From Phoma sp. XZ068 (Eukaryota > Ascomycota > Dothideomycetes > Pleosporales > Didymellaceae): DNA of 64,000 nucleotides. The translations under genes and the position numbers were made by a program. The DNA is taken from NCBI GenBank assembly GCA_004835665.1, contig RBKR01000013.1:310001-374000 (forward strand). Reading direction: 5' to 3'. The notes under the pieces were generated by a model. The model saw only the letters and a program-made list of their open reading frames with translations. It did not search any database and was not told where the DNA came from. Each line of letters opens with the position of its first letter. Within the stretch, counting starts at the first letter, position 1. This document shows positions 1 through 11,770 of this stretch, piece after piece.

Positions 1-1005
1 CTGCGATTTGGCACTCCATGCCGTCGTGATAGGCATGAATTCGTGGTAAGCAGCTTGCTGGCACCAGAGAAGTCTAGAGCCATTCATCGCCATTACCGGC
101 TCGATCCAGAGATGCCACGCACGGTACACTATGGGGATATTTGGAGGGGTCATCTTTGTTGAATGGAATCGGTCCGATGTTGCGCACCATACACGAACTC
201 GTGGAGGCGTGTGTCGGGGGCAGATGGCAGCAAAGAAGAGCGTTGTTGACGACGTTCTAACGGTGTGATAGTAAGGCTGGAGATGAAAAAGAAGTGCTAT
301 GCTCTGCTGATGACGTAGAACTGGGACACTCGTCCTTGAACGCGGATGTGAGGCGGAAGCACGTAAGCGCGACGCATCCGGCATTCGGTATGTTAATCAT
401 TGTTGTATCATGAGAGTAAGTCACCGTTAGTCAAGACCTATGAAAGATGATTATTTCTACCTCACAACAGCAATGTAATCAAGTGACTTGAAGAGTGCCT
501 AGCTCTTCTACCTCAACTGATTCCTCTTGAGAAGCTCCAGAATATCCAAGCCACCAATGTTGACACCCAAGACTCATATTAGCGAGAGCATAGAATCGTA
601 CGATAGTTTATACACCGTGATAGTCAACAGTGTGAATGATTGGGCGGGAACACTTTCCACCTGCTGCCGTGTCACGATTTCCCGATTAAGCAGGTTTGCT
701 GCTTTGCCGTCGAATGCAGGGAAGGCCGTTCCCACCAATGGTCGCGCACCCAATAAATTTTGAAGGTGCTGCGTGCTGGGAACGCTTGAAATTTATGGTG
801 AGGTTATGCTCAGCGCAACCGATATTACACGACTTTACCCGCGCCGTCACCACAGACGTTAATATCGTGGCGTACCTAGAGGCTGCCTTGGGAGCCCAAA
901 TGCTTACCGCCAGAACACCCTCAGCTTTCATGGAAGCGCTACCTGGTGTTCCATATAGTTTGCAAAGAACCAATACTATCTTGACGGCGTGGTAGAGCTG
1001 CACAT

Positions 1006-1054
1006 TCATGGTCTTGGTCTCGCTTCACAGTCATGGTCTAGGTCTCGCTTCACA
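1006..1054. repeat. 25-bp direct repeat, two copies
   Basis: Two adjacent near-identical units, starting at 1006 and 1031, share the cores TCATGGTCT and GGTCTCGCTTCACA and differ at one internal T/A position. There is no coding context. It is probably a small tandem duplication. Confidence 0.8.
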
Positions 1055-1990
1055 TTTGACGGTTAGGCTCCACCATCGTCATTTCAGGTAACTTCGGCAG
1101 TTTTCCGAGAACTTCCACGCTTTTCTGGTAACCTGCAGCTCGAGGCGGGATCGTGCAAGGAAGTATACTGAAACCTCGATGCAAGCAAGTGCCCAGGAGG
1201 CAGAATTTTCAGCATGCTGCGCAGTATCGAGCTTTTTGCAGAACATCGGATTGTCGAAAGAATGCCATCACGATGGCTCACTCTAAACGGTCTAGCTCAG
1301 CGGGCACATCACTGGTTTCCCCACGTGCAGAGCCTCAAAGTGTGCCCGGCGTCAAAAACGGAGGCTCTCGGCAACCGTGGTACCAGAGGCCGTCGCAGTG
1401 TGAGCAGAGCTTCAGGTGCAACGGCCTAACATGTGATTGGCTGATGTCCCACGAAGCAGCTCGTTTGTTGGCTCGTCGAGCCGTCACGTTAAGCTGCAGC
1501 TTCGTTGAACGCGGCAGCTTACTAGGTTACACGTAAAAGTGATGCTCGAGTGATATTTAATTCACGCACTTCGAGGAGCAAACAGTGTTTGCAGCAGCGT
1601 CTGTCGGCCGTGCCATGTGACGTCAGAGCGTCGCGGGGTGCTCCAATGTTTTCCTGCGCATGTCTGAAGCTTGTGAGGCACCACGTTTTGTTGGAGACGC
1701 CCATACTCAACCACGTTCGCATTCGCTCATCCAAACCAAGGAAGTTCTCTTCCGCACGCTAAGCGTAGCCTCATTTGTTTGTGACTACTTAACCTGTAGG
1801 TCATGCCCTCCCGCGCGCTCGTTGCTTCGCGAATACGTTTCGGGCGAAGTCCCCATGTTGACGATACCCACAGATTCCTCGAATCTACGCCACACCTAGT
1901 CACCTCTAACCTCAACATCGCCTTTTGCGACTTCACCTCGACCTGCTAGCGCGCTGCAGCTGTCTATAACGTGCCCTCACACTGCCCATA

Positions 1991-1995
1991 CCCCT
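1991..1995 (+). promoter_or_regulatory. Candidate stress response element (CCCCT)
   Basis: CCCCT, the core STRE bound by Msn2/Msn4 in yeast, lies about 67 bp before the ATG of the trehalose subunit gene. A second core in the opposite orientation (AGGGG) is at 145-149. A 5-bp match is weak evidence alone. It is noted because trehalose genes are classic STRE targets and a Msn2/Seb1-like factor is encoded at 12604-14308. Confidence 0.3.
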
Positions 1996-2061
1996 ATACC
2001 TAACACATTACCACGCAATCAGCCCCGCATAAGAGGCTGCTGCGCCTACCCGTCGCCCACC

Positions 2062-4893
2062 ATGTCGACCTTTGTGGTGTCATTGTACGGTCATCCTGCC
2101 GCGATATGCAGCACTCAGACTGACAACGCAGGTTCCTCCCCTACACAGTAGACTTTCACGAGTCAAAATCCGCAGCGCCCAGCCCGATCCCAGCTCCAGC
2201 TGTCCCTCCCCACCTGGTTGACACTGGGAGACAGGCCTCCAAGAACAGCTTACAAGATGCGCGACAACCACCCAGCGTCCTTAAGCGGGCACCTCCCTCG
2301 CATATCAACCTGCCCAAGACGCCTCTAGCTCTGCTTGAGCAGGACGACTTCTTCACCCCCGCCCAGCCGAGCGCAGCGACCCACTTCCCCAAGCCGCAAG
2401 ACCCCCGAAGCCTCGTGCGCAGCGACGCACACATCCCCGAGTGGGGTGGCAGTGGCCTCTTCTTCAACCAGCCCCAGTCGAGAGCCGACCCCGCACCGCC
2501 AGGCACAATTCTTGAGTACGCAAAGGCACAGGAGCGGGCGCAGATTCTGAAGGAGCGCCAAAAAGGGCCAGCACAAGCCGGGCAAAAGCCCGTGGACCCT
2601 CGATGGGCCACCGACTACACCGTCGTGCCTGCCGTGCAGGGCAACGGTGGCTTGACCAACGCTGTTCGTGCTGCTGTCGACAACAACTGCTTGAAGGACG
2701 TGCTCGCTGTCGGTCTTATTGGATTCCCCACAGACAGCATCAACGAGGAGAAGAAGACTGAGATCTACGAGAAGCTGGAGGAAGAACACAATGCCCTGAC
2801 CGTCTACGTCAGCGACAAGGACTTCGATGGCCACTATGCACACTTCTGCAAGACCATCCTGTGGCCAGTCTTCCACTACGTCATTCCTGATCACCCCAAG
2901 AGCAAGGCTTTCCTTGATCACTCGTGGATTTTCTACGTTCAGGTTAACCAGGCGTTCGCCGACAAGGTCGTGAAGAACTACAAGCGCGGCGACATCATCT
3001 GGGTGCACGACTACCACCTCTGCCTCGTCCCTCAGATGATTCGTCAGAAGCTGCCAGACGCACAAATTGGCTTCTTCCTCCACACAGCTTTCCCTTCGTC
3101 AGAAGTCTTCCGCTGCTTGGCTGCACGAAAGGAGCTTTTGGACGGCATGCTTGGTTCGAACTTGGTCGCCTTCCAGACCCCCGAGTACGCACACCACTTC
3201 CTGCAAACGTGTAGCCGCATTCTCTCCGTCGAAGCCACTGAAGACGGCGTGCAGCTTGACACACGCTTTGTCAACGTTTGGTCTTCGCCTATTGGTATTG
3301 ACCCTAAGGCGCTTGCCCTTGCACGCGAAGAACCGGAGGTACTTGAGTGGATCCAGACGATGCAGAAGCGCTACGAAGGCAAGAAGGTCATTGTTGCGCG
3401 TGACAAGCTCGACAACATCCGTGGTGTGCGACAGAAGCTCTTGTCGTATGAGCTGTTCCTCAACAAGAACCCACAGTGGAGAGACAAGGTCGTGCTGATC
3501 CAGGTTGCTACCTCGACAACCGTAGATCCCGAGCTTGCTGCCACTGTGTCGGAGATTGTCACACGTATCGATGCGGTGCACTCCACGCTCACCCACAACC
3601 CGCTTGTCTTCCTCAGGCAGGATATCGCATTTTCGCAGTACCTTGCTTTACTCTCCATAGCCGACGCATTGGCAATCACGTCGCTCCGCGAAGGCATGAA
3701 CCTGACGTGTCATGAGTTTGTCATCTGCCAGGATGGCCGGGCTAGCGCCAAGAAGCACGCTCCTGTCATTCTCAGTGAGTTTACAGGCAGTGCATCGATC
3801 TTTGACGGTGCTGAGTTGGCTGTCAATCCCTGGGACTATGGCGGCATCGCCCAAGCGTTCAAGAATGCTCTGGAGATGAGTGAAGAAGAGAAGGAGAGGC
3901 GCTACGCAAAGCTGCGCGACCAGGTCATGCACCACACCGGTGACTACTGGGTCAGCAACCTCAGCGATTATCTCGCCAAGGTGCACGAGGAGCAGTACCG
4001 CCGCGATACCATGTCCATCCCACGCCTGTCGTCCAGCAAGCTCGCCAGCGCCTACCAGCAGACGTCAAGACGGTTGTTCCTCCTCGACTACGAGGGCACG
4101 CTCGCTTCGTACGGTTCGGTCAAAAGCACTGTCCTGATCAACACGGAGCGCGTCATCGATGTACTCCGCGAACTGTCTGCCGACAAAAAGAACGCCGTTT
4201 ACATTATGAGCGGCCGCACCGTCCAAGAGACCGAGCTGCTCTTCGACCGCCTGCCTAACGTTGGTATCATCGCTGAGAACGGGTGCTTCCTTCGCGAGCC
4301 CAACTCGGATGAGTGGATCATGTTCCCCAACGAGGAGAAGTGCAACAAGTGGAAGGACTCGGTCAAGCCTATCCTCCAGTACTACCTCGAGCGTGTCGAA
4401 GGCAGCCGCGTTGAGGAACGTCACTGCTCCCTCCTGTTCCGCTATGACAAGGCCAGCGACCCGGACGCATCGATCCGCCACGCGGGCGACTGCGCCAACC
4501 ACATTAACGACGCATGCGAGCAGCAGCGCGTCAAGGCCATCCCATCGCGCGACTACGTCATCATCGAGCACGTCGACTTCGACAAGTCCACCGCCGCCCA
4601 GCACGTGTTCAGCAAGTACGAGACCTCAGCCAAACCCGACTTCCTCTTCGTTGCCGGCAACGACCGCGACGACGAAAGTGTCTTCACATGGGCGAAGAAG
4701 CTGAAGGAGGAACACGCCGTACCCAACGTCCAGACCGTCACTGTCGGAGACAGGAATTCAGTCGCGCTGTCGACGCTGCCTAACGGCACTACTGGTACGT
4801 CTTGCAGTCATATACACCATATAGAAGGAGTACTAGCTAACCTGCTCAGGCCTCCTCGGTGTCATGAACAAGCTCGCCAAGCTTCAGTCGTAG
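2062..4893 (+). CDS. tpsC: Trehalose synthase complex regulatory subunit (Tsl1/Tps3/TpsC-like)
   Basis: Three exons, 2062-2084, 2132-4794 and 4850-4893, give 909 aa. The start MSTFVVSL joins FLPYTVDF across a 47-bp intron, and the C-terminus after the last intron is LLGVMNKLAKLQS. The first ~150 residues are a Pro-rich extension. A GT20 trehalose-6-P synthase-like domain follows (HTAFPSSEVFR, SLREGMNLTCHE), then a trehalose-phosphatase-like HAD domain. Both active sites look altered. The GT20 nucleotide-binding motif reads DKLDNIRG where catalytic synthases have DRLDYIKG. HAD motif I reads DYEGTL instead of DYDGTL, so the second Asp is lost. That pattern fits the large non-catalytic subunits (yeast Tsl1/Tps3, Aspergillus TpsC) that organise and regulate the cytosolic trehalose complex, rather than Tps1 or Tps2. 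A Tps2-type phosphatase is the alternative. Confidence 0.88.
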
Positions 4894-5658
4894 AGCGGCG
4901 AGCAGTGGCGTCTTGCGTTCTGCGATGTATCTGACGATGCGCCGCAGTGTGTGTTGACGCCTGCGACGCGGCGCGACTCTATTGTGCAGTAAGTTCGTGG
5001 CGAATCGAATCCAGTGGCTTCAGAAGTATAGTTAGACGGCATAGAGCGCAGGCTGGAGGGATACGAGATGGTAGCGAAGATGGAGGAATGGACGGATAAC
5101 GAAGTGACGACGTGTAGTCGAATCGAGCGTCTCAGCGTGCATGAGTGGAGTTGAAGGGTTTCCTTGTCCTATCAATACATACACTTATCTTGACTTTCTC
5201 ATTCTTTCGCGTGACTTGACCATACCTACCTACGTGATCACTGCAATCCCTCTTACAGCCAGTACTAATCGTCACGCATCATGCGAAGGAGAAAGATAAT
5301 TACGTTGATCAAGTAATCGTTCCATCATATCAATACTAATACTAATACTACACAAACCCATTTACCAACCAACCGCCCGCATTATACAGGCGAACCAGTG
5401 TCAACGCCACGCGCCATGCCAAAAGAAAAAAAAAACAAGTATATCCCTCCTATCCCTATCGTATCCCTATCGTACACCCGGAGAAAATATGGTATCGTAT
5501 CGTACAGTATAGTATGCACGCCTCGTTGTGGGTATATCCATCTTTCCATCTTTCCATCTTTCCTTTTAATCCCTCCCACCAATTCTTCGAAGCTTACTTT
5601 TTTCCAATCCCAACTGACTTTTATCGTCTATATGCCTCTGCCCATGTCTATGGCAAGG
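4894..5658. other. Convergent 3' region with simple repeats
   Basis: The tail-to-tail spacer between the trehalose subunit and MDM31 genes. It is T- and C-rich, with short microsatellites (ACTAAT units near 5332, TATCCC(T) units near 5450, CCATCTTT units near 5540). No gene or RNA is recognised; it is presumably the two 3' UTRs. Confidence 0.7.
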
Positions 5659-7863
5659 CTACGCCATATTCCCCGCCAACCCTAAAAACAGCGCCTGAGC
5701 AGCCAACTGCAGTGTCCAAATGCCCACTTTTTTAATGCGGCGCTTGCGCACGGTGCGGTCGTCTAGGACGTCGCGGGCGAAAGCGTCGTACATCTACTTT
5801 TGCGTTAGCATGACGGAAATAATAAGGATAAGGAGGTATGGGATGGGGCGACTGCGTACCTCGCGCGAGACTTCCTCCATTAGACCGCTGTCGTACAGGG
5901 TCCAGCTGCCGTCGAATTCACTCACGCTCTTGACGACTCTGCAGTTTACGGGGATGAAGGTGCGTTTGCTGTTGATGTAGGCGACGATGGGGCGGACGAG
6001 GGCGTTGTTGACGTACGAGATGTCGCGGGTGAAGATGGGGACGGCGGCGCGGACGTCGTTGAGGTGGACGCGGAGGTCCATGATCATGAAGCGCGTGTCT
6101 TCTTCCTCGGAGTCGTCGTCGTGGTGGTCGTCGTCGTGGTCGAAGCCGTGGGCGGCGTGGTCGGAGAAGTGGTGTTTAACGGCGCGTCCGTTCTGGGAGA
6201 CGGTGGCTTCGACGCGGTCGTACATGTCGCTCATGACTTTGGCGAGCGACTCGTCGTCGTCGTTCGGTAGCATGATGTCGGCGACGATGTCGACGTTGCC
6301 TTCGTGGATCCAGGAGAAGGGCCCGTCGTAGCCACGGTTCAGGTGGTCGATGCTCAAGCCATCGATTCGGATGCGAGAGTGCTTCTTCCAGGTGCTGCCG
6401 TCTTCGCTATCGCGGCCGTTGGAGAGCTGCATGCCAGTGTAGTTGTGAGTCTGTCGCGGGTGGACAGTGAAGAGCGATTGGTCAAAGGAGCCGGACATGA
6501 TGTTTGCGGAGAGGAAGTCGTAGAACAGCCATTGCTTGCGCAGCTGGGGCAGGTCGCAGGAGTAGATGCTCACGGGGAAGGGGCGGAAGTCGTCGGGTTG
6601 GTAGATGGTGACGAGGAGGTCTTCCATCTTGAACGAGTCGAGCTCAAAGTCGCCAGGGCTGTGCTCGTGTTTGTAGGACCGTGGATCTACACCTTCAACG
6701 GTGTGTACTGACGTGCGGTCAATGACACCGCGAATGCCCTTGATCTCGACGTCCTTCAACAAACCCTTTCCGTTGAACCACTTGGAGAATGACAGGGTGA
6801 CGTTGACGGTGTCGATGGAGACGTCGAATTGGGTGTAGTTGGTGTCTTCCTCGGCCTCCTCCACCGGACCATCCTTCTCTGCCTGTGCAATGGCCGCCTC
6901 GGCAGCAGCCGATGTCTGCGAGCCCTTGCTGACCTTGCCTCGTCCCTGGCCGGGTCGGCGCGAGACAAAGACCTTGCGGAAGGAAATCACACCATCTTTC
7001 CACTTGGGCACGACAGCGGTCTCGAAGACGACCTTGATGCCAGACGAGTGGGTCAGGTAGTTGCCAATCCACTTGGCGAGGGTTTCTTGTGAAAAGGCCG
7101 TGTTGATGAGGAAGACTGTCAACATGAAGAAGGTTGTGGTCCCCAGGATGACCCAGGCGACGTGGGCAGCCAGGACCCAGGAGAACAGGGCGTATATTTC
7201 ATCGGCGTTGAAGTTGCGGTTGCTGCGGATGGTGAGCCACTTGAAGCGGACCTTCATGCGCGACCAGAAGCCGGATGCGGCGGCCAGCAGCTCGGCCTTT
7301 GTGGGGCGGTAGAGGTGTGGGACGTGGGGGAGGCGGTCGAGGAGGGTGTGCGGGTCGTCATGTTTCGCGGCGGGGGTGGACTGGGCGGGTTTCGAAGCGT
7401 GTGGGGGGTTCGGTGAGAGCTGAGGGTTTGGTGAGAGCTCTGCCTGTGGTGCGCCGTGTGGCTTGCTCGTGGTCGGGCGGTCCGTCACGGAGCTCTTGTT
7501 GCGGCGGTCACCACTTCTGCTCCTGCGCAGTGCGCGGTAGGATCGCGTCGAGGCGTGTCTGCTCCAAGCAGCGCGTGCAGCGACAGCGACGCTCTGCTCG
7601 GGGGCCAACCGGGGCGGCGCAGGGCGAAGGAGGTGTGCGGGCCAGGTGCTGACATGTGACGGGCGCGTCCAGGCGGGTGTCGAGGCCGTCGGGAGGGCGA
7701 GGCGGCGCGGGCTCGAGGCTATTGTGCGTGTCTGCACCGCGCTCGCTCTGCACAGCGCCGGCCAGCTGCGCACGTCGAAGCGCGGGAGCGTGTGCCGCAG
7801 CGGCTGGGGAGCGAGGGCGCACCGCAGCATGGCGGCGGGCGAAGGTCCTGCATGTCGGCTCAT
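5659..7863 (-). CDS. MDM31: Mdm31/Mdm32-family mitochondrial inner membrane protein
   Basis: Two exons, 5860-7863 and 5659-5793, with a 66-bp intron (GTACGC...AG), give 712 aa. The first ATG in frame is at 7863; an in-frame GTG at 7893 is not used. The N-terminus is rich in Arg, Ala and Ser with almost no acidic residues, as in a mitochondrial presequence. A first membrane segment follows near FMLTVFLIN, then the family block around WIGNYLTHSSG and VVPKWKDGVISF. After splicing the end reads RKRRIKKVGIW followed by a second hydrophobic segment, giving the usual topology with a large domain between two membrane anchors. Yeast Mdm31 and Mdm32 are needed for mitochondrial shape, inheritance and mtDNA nucleoids, and have been linked to cardiolipin and phosphatidylethanolamine homeostasis. 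A low-complexity His/Asp stretch is encoded near 6100-6160. Confidence 0.88.
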
Positions 7864-8249
7864 GGTAGTGGCAGCACCCACATGACTACGCACTCATCTC
7901 GCGGGATGGCAGCGGGGACGGGCTTCTGTTGAAGAAGGGCAGGGCCGTGGTCGTCGTGTCGGAGTTGCAGAGCCAATTCACGTCATGCATGCAGCCGCAG
8001 AGGAATCTTGATGGGCGGAAGCAGCCCGCTAGCCCGAACGGGAGCCCAGCCATTCTCGCCTCACGAAATTTTGGAGACGCAGAGCTTATCGATAGCCCCG
8101 CGCATTTCCGACTGCCATCCAGAACTTTGCGCCAACTTTTATGCCGGACGAGATACACGACTCCATAGAGAACAACGCAGGACACCGCATAGAACAACGC
8201 GGGACACAACACACAACAACACAGGACACGACATAGAATCCAGCACAGC

Positions 8250-9216
8250 ATGCCCGCCCCCACTGCGCTCCAGCGCCGCCCAGAAGAGTTCGCCGACGAC
8301 GTCGCCATGAGCTCGCTGCCCGGCGACGAGCCCACAGAGGCCGCAGACCTGATTGACATGAACGCCGTGGCCGACGACCTCCTGCCCGACACAAACCACG
8401 CCGCCACAGACGACGCCATGGTCGACGAGAGCGGCCGCCCGCAGTTTGCCCCGTCACAGAGCATACCGCTCGCCTTCCGCCGCGAGACACGGAAAGTGCC
8501 CATTCCACCGCACAGGATGACCCCGCTGAAGAGCGCCTGGCCCAAGATTTACGTATGTTGTCCTTGTTCTTGAAGCATATTGAATCTTTATTCTTGGAGC
8601 ATGTCGAGTCTTGTTCTTGCATGTCGAGTCTTGTTCTTGCATGTCGAGTCTTATTCTTGCATGTCGAGTCTCATTCTTGCATGTCGAGTCTTATTCTTGC
8701 ATGTCGAGTCTTATTCGTCTCATCTTCGGAGCGCTGACTCTCTAGCCCCCCCTCGTCGAACACCTCCACCTCCAAGTCCGCATGAACATCAAAACCCGCT
8801 CCGTCGAGCTGCGCACCTCCTCCCTCACCACCTCCACCGACGCCCTTCAAAAAGGCGAAGACTTTGTCAAAGCCTTCACCCTCGGCTTCGACGTCGACGA
8901 CGCCATTGCCCTCCTGCGCCTCGACGACCTCTACATCGAGACCTTTGAAATCAAGGACGTCAAGACCCTGCAGGGCGAGCACCTTGGCCGCGCCATCGGC
9001 CGCATCGCCGGTAAAGACGGCAAGACCAAGTTTGCCATTGAGAACGCGAGTCGTACCCGCGTTGTCCTGGCCGACCAGAAGATCCACATCCTGGGCGGGT
9101 TCAAGAACATCCACATTGCGCGCACCAGCATCGTCAGTCTGATTCTCGGCCAGAATCCTAGCAAGGTGTATGGTAATTTGAGGACTGTTGCTGGTCGTAT
9201 GAAGGAGCGGTTTTAG
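8250..9216 (+). CDS. PNO1: Pno1/Dim2, KH-domain 40S ribosome assembly factor
   Basis: Two exons, 8250-8552 and 8746-9216, give 257 aa. The junction restores WPKIYPPLVEHLHLQVRMN, the conserved Pno1 block. The N-terminal ~75 residues are acidic and variable. The C-terminal half is the KH-like region, with GRIAGKDGKTKFAIEN and a final block containing IHILGGFKNI and ARTSIVSLILG. Pno1 (Dim2, Rrp20) binds pre-18S rRNA, recruits the Dim1 methylase and controls cleavage by Nob1 at the 3' end of 18S rRNA. The length is normal for the family. The intron is 193 bp, far longer than most introns in the window, because it holds a 20-bp tandem repeat. The gene is head-to-head with MDM31, with 386 bp between the two ATGs. 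Confidence 0.93.
8578..8720. repeat. 20-bp minisatellite inside the PNO1 intron
   Basis: Six consecutive 20-bp units start at 8601, 8621, 8641, 8661, 8681 and 8701, each beginning ATGTCGAGTC and followed by TTRTTCTTGC with few changes. A decayed copy precedes them at about 8578-8600. Removing the array would leave an intron of about 50 bp, the normal size here, so the extra length is the repeat. Confidence 0.95.
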
Positions 9217-9427
9217 ATCATATAGAGAGAGGAGAGGCATTTCACCGGCGTTTGGGTACAGGTCTGGGATATCCCGTGGCACGTTTACGATTATCAAAAG
9301 CTGTAGATGCTAGTTTGCAATCTACTCACACTTTATTCACACCTCACTCCTCTCAACCTAACTCCCTCTTTTTCAAGCCACTTCCACCCACAAACCCCTT
9401 ATATACTCATGCTCATAGCTTTACACA

Positions 9428-11770
9428 TCACCCACCCATCTCCAAAGCATCCCTAACCTCCCTCCCCGCAAACCTCAACCCCTTAACCAACCTCCCCATC
9501 CCCCCATCCCCACCCCCCTCCACCACCCCATCACACCTCCCCACAACAACAGCCGCACACTCTTTCCCGCCCTCCCCCCAAACCCGCTTACAAGGAACCC
9601 ACTGCACGCCCCTAAGACTAAACTTACTAAAAACCTCCCAGTCGAACCCCGGACCCGCATACATTGTTGCGCTCGTCCAGTCGCGCACGGATTCCTGTCC
9701 TAAGTGGCGGAGCGCAGATGTGTCGTCTGTGGAGCGGATTTCTAGCGTGTAGAACCGCGTGGTTGAGGATGTAGGTTGGGTTATGCTCAAGGGTAAGAGA
9801 GGGCTGCGGGAGAGGGTGATTGAGGGGCTGGTTAGGCCGGTGGCGCTCCATTCCATGTCTACGCATCGTGGCAGGGATTCGACTTGCGCTATGAAGCAGG
9901 GGGGGATAGGTGGGGAGGGATCAGTGGTGTCGTGTGTGAGGGCTGAAGGGTCGGGGATGGGTGGGCGGTGCGTGGTGTCGTTGAAGAGTGCGGTGTGGGT
10001 GTTTCGGCGGTCCCAGGGGTCGATTGGTATGTCGTCGTCGTCGTCGTCATCTTCATCTTCGTTCTCGTCGTTCGATGGCTTAGGGGTATGGATTGCTCGC
10101 CACGCCGCTTGTGCGGTTCTGACTTTCTCTTCTGGATTCTCGCCGGCTGGGATGAATCCCACTGCTGCTGTCCACCATCTCACACGCTTTGCGCGCCCAA
10201 TGCGCCAGAGGTGTTGCAGGGAGAGCACAGCTTGCCCTTTGAAGCCGCGCTCGGTGTAGACTTCCATCGATGCGGGGATCAGCGGGATCTGGCCTGCTAC
10301 ATACACCACCTCTCCACAACTACTTTCAGACTGGGACTCTGACGGCAGTCGGACGGAAATGGCCTGGCTGTACGGTCCGATGTTGGCAGGGGCCCAGTAG
10401 CTTCGCCCCTGGACGTGCAGTCCTTGCCGCGAGATTGAGCGTATGACCTTGCCTTTGCGGTCTTTGCCGTCTTTGTCGATGATGATGCTGAGCATGACGT
10501 CGATGCCCTCGGGCATGGAGTCGCCGACGGAGATGGTGGCGCGCGCAGGCGGATTTACGCCGGAGAAGTACTGGCCGTAGATGGGGTTCAGAACGGTGAA
10601 GTCGGACATGGACCGCAGGAGAAGCGTGCAGTGGTTGATGCCAGCACGGGAGAGATTCCACTGCTTAAGAACATGGTCCAGGCGGAGGAGAATCTTTGTG
10701 AGTTGGCGCGAGGGAGACGGTGAACTGGGGATGGAGGAGCGGGATGTGTCGGAGAGGTTGGAGTATGTAAATACAGTGGACGTATCGGTAGACGCATTCC
10801 TGGGCAGGTCATCGAACGTGGATGTCGAAGCAACAGGCTCGTTCAGGAGTGTTGCATCGTCCGAGATGAAAGACCGCGTGTCGTTACTCTCCTCCTCTTC
10901 CAACACCCTCTTAAACTCCTCATCAAACATATCCGGAATCCTCAACGCGTCACTCCTATCCTCACCCTCCCCCTTCTCTTCCAGCTCACTCGCTCTCATC
11001 TTCAACACAGACTGTCCGCCCTCGCTAACGCCCGCTGCCCCCGGCTCAATCCTAATACTCTTCTTCCACAGCGGCCTCGGCCCATCCAACGCGAGCGTCT
11101 CAAACTCCCCGCCCTCACCAAGCACAGCCCCATTGCTCTCTTCCCCAAACTTCGCCATGGCCTTCTGCAACTTCGTAATCGTACTCTGCGCCGCGACATT
11201 CCAGCCCAGAATCCGCTCGTCCAGACCTCCAGACGCCGTCTTAATGATAATCGCCTCCTGCCCAACCGCCGCCATATCATGCAACAGCTGCGTCTGCGAA
11301 TACGGCGGCAGCACCGGATACTGCCATAGATACGACAATGGCGTCAGCCCCAACCTCAGCGCCACAGACTCGACTCTCGTCCGCTGATACGTGCTCAAAA
11401 TCGCACCTGTAGACACCGCATTCGCCTCTGGATGGGCCAGCATCGCTTTCCTTAGCAGCGGAACCAGATCTTCTGTTTCATCCTGCTCTTGCTGGGCCTG
11501 CGGCGTAGAGTAGTCTCGTTCCGCATTGACTGCTTTACCGGTGATTTCCTGCCGGTACAGCGGTATACCTAACGCCTGTTCATACAGCGGGATCACAGAG
11601 TGGCCGACCGTCTGGTACATGTAGCTGTTGATATCTTCATTGTCGGTAGCCGACGGCGACGGGTGCAGATTGGCGAGCGCCACAATCTTGTGCCCGTTTG
11701 CAATGCAGTGCAGGATGGAGAAGAAGGAGTCTTTGCCGCCGGAAATCAGGGCGATGACGTTCAACGCCAT
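9428..11770 (-). CDS. DPH6: Diphthine-ammonia ligase Dph6 with C-terminal RidA-like domains
   Basis: A single exon of 780 aa. The N-terminus carries the PP-loop ATP pyrophosphatase motif SGGKDS (residues 10-15), and further on the Dph6 signature GEGGEFETL. This domain adenylates diphthine and adds ammonia in the last step of diphthamide formation on translation elongation factor 2. Residues from about 370 onward form two RidA/YjgF-like domains; VVYVAGQIPLIP is typical of that fold. The same fusion is known in yeast Dph6 (YLR143W). The second RidA-like part holds a long acidic run (Glu/Asp, encoded around 10030-10080) that looks like a trinucleotide expansion. The extreme C-terminus is Gly-rich and probably variable. 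The head-on distance to the next gene is large, so no operon-like link is suggested. Confidence 0.92.
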   Translation of the reverse strand: MALNVIALISGGKDSFFSILHCIANGHKIVALANLHPSPSATDNEDINSYMYQTVGHSVIPLYEQALGIPLYRQEITGKAVNAERDYSTPQAQQEQDETEDLVPLLRKAMLAHPEANAVSTGAILSTYQRTRVESVALRLGLTPLSYLWQYPVLPPYSQTQLLHDMAAVGQEAIIIKTASGGLDERILGWNVAAQSTITKLQKAMAKFGEESNGAVLGEGGEFETLALDGPRPLWKKSIRIEPGAAGVSEGGQSVLKMRASELEEKGEGEDRSDALRIPDMFDEEFKRVLEEEESNDTRSFISDDATLLNEPVASTSTFDDLPRNASTDTSTVFTYSNLSDTSRSSIPSSPSPSRQLTKILLRLDHVLKQWNLSRAGINHCTLLLRSMSDFTVLNPIYGQYFSGVNPPARATISVGDSMPEGIDVMLSIIIDKDGKDRKGKVIRSISRQGLHVQGRSYWAPANIGPYSQAISVRLPSESQSESSCGEVVYVAGQIPLIPASMEVYTERGFKGQAVLSLQHLWRIGRAKRVRWWTAAVGFIPAGENPEEKVRTAQAAWRAIHTPKPSNDENEDEDDDDDDDIPIDPWDRRNTHTALFNDTTHRPPIPDPSALTHDTTDPSPPIPPCFIAQVESLPRCVDMEWSATGLTSPSITLSRSPLLPLSITQPTSSTTRFYTLEIRSTDDTSALRHLGQESVRDWTSATMYAGPGFDWEVFSKFSLRGVQWVPCKRVWGEGGKECAAVVVGRCDGVVEGGGDGGMGRLVKGLRFAGREVRDALEMGG

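Larger units (their letters stand above)
1..2061. other. Intergenic region upstream of the trehalose subunit gene
   Basis: I see no convincing gene here. Open frames are short (the longest is about 127 codons), overlap on both strands and carry no motif I recognise. The right end is the promoter and 5' leader of the trehalose complex gene. A 25-bp direct repeat and a candidate stress element are listed separately. Confidence 0.6.

Noticed and set aside
2325..3083. 252-codon minus-strand frame opposite the trehalose subunit gene
   Set aside because: It lies wholly antisense to a strongly conserved exon; such long shadows arise from codon bias of the real gene.
10581..11387. 268-codon plus-strand frame opposite DPH6
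   Set aside because: Antisense to the conserved DPH6 coding sequence with no motif of its own.
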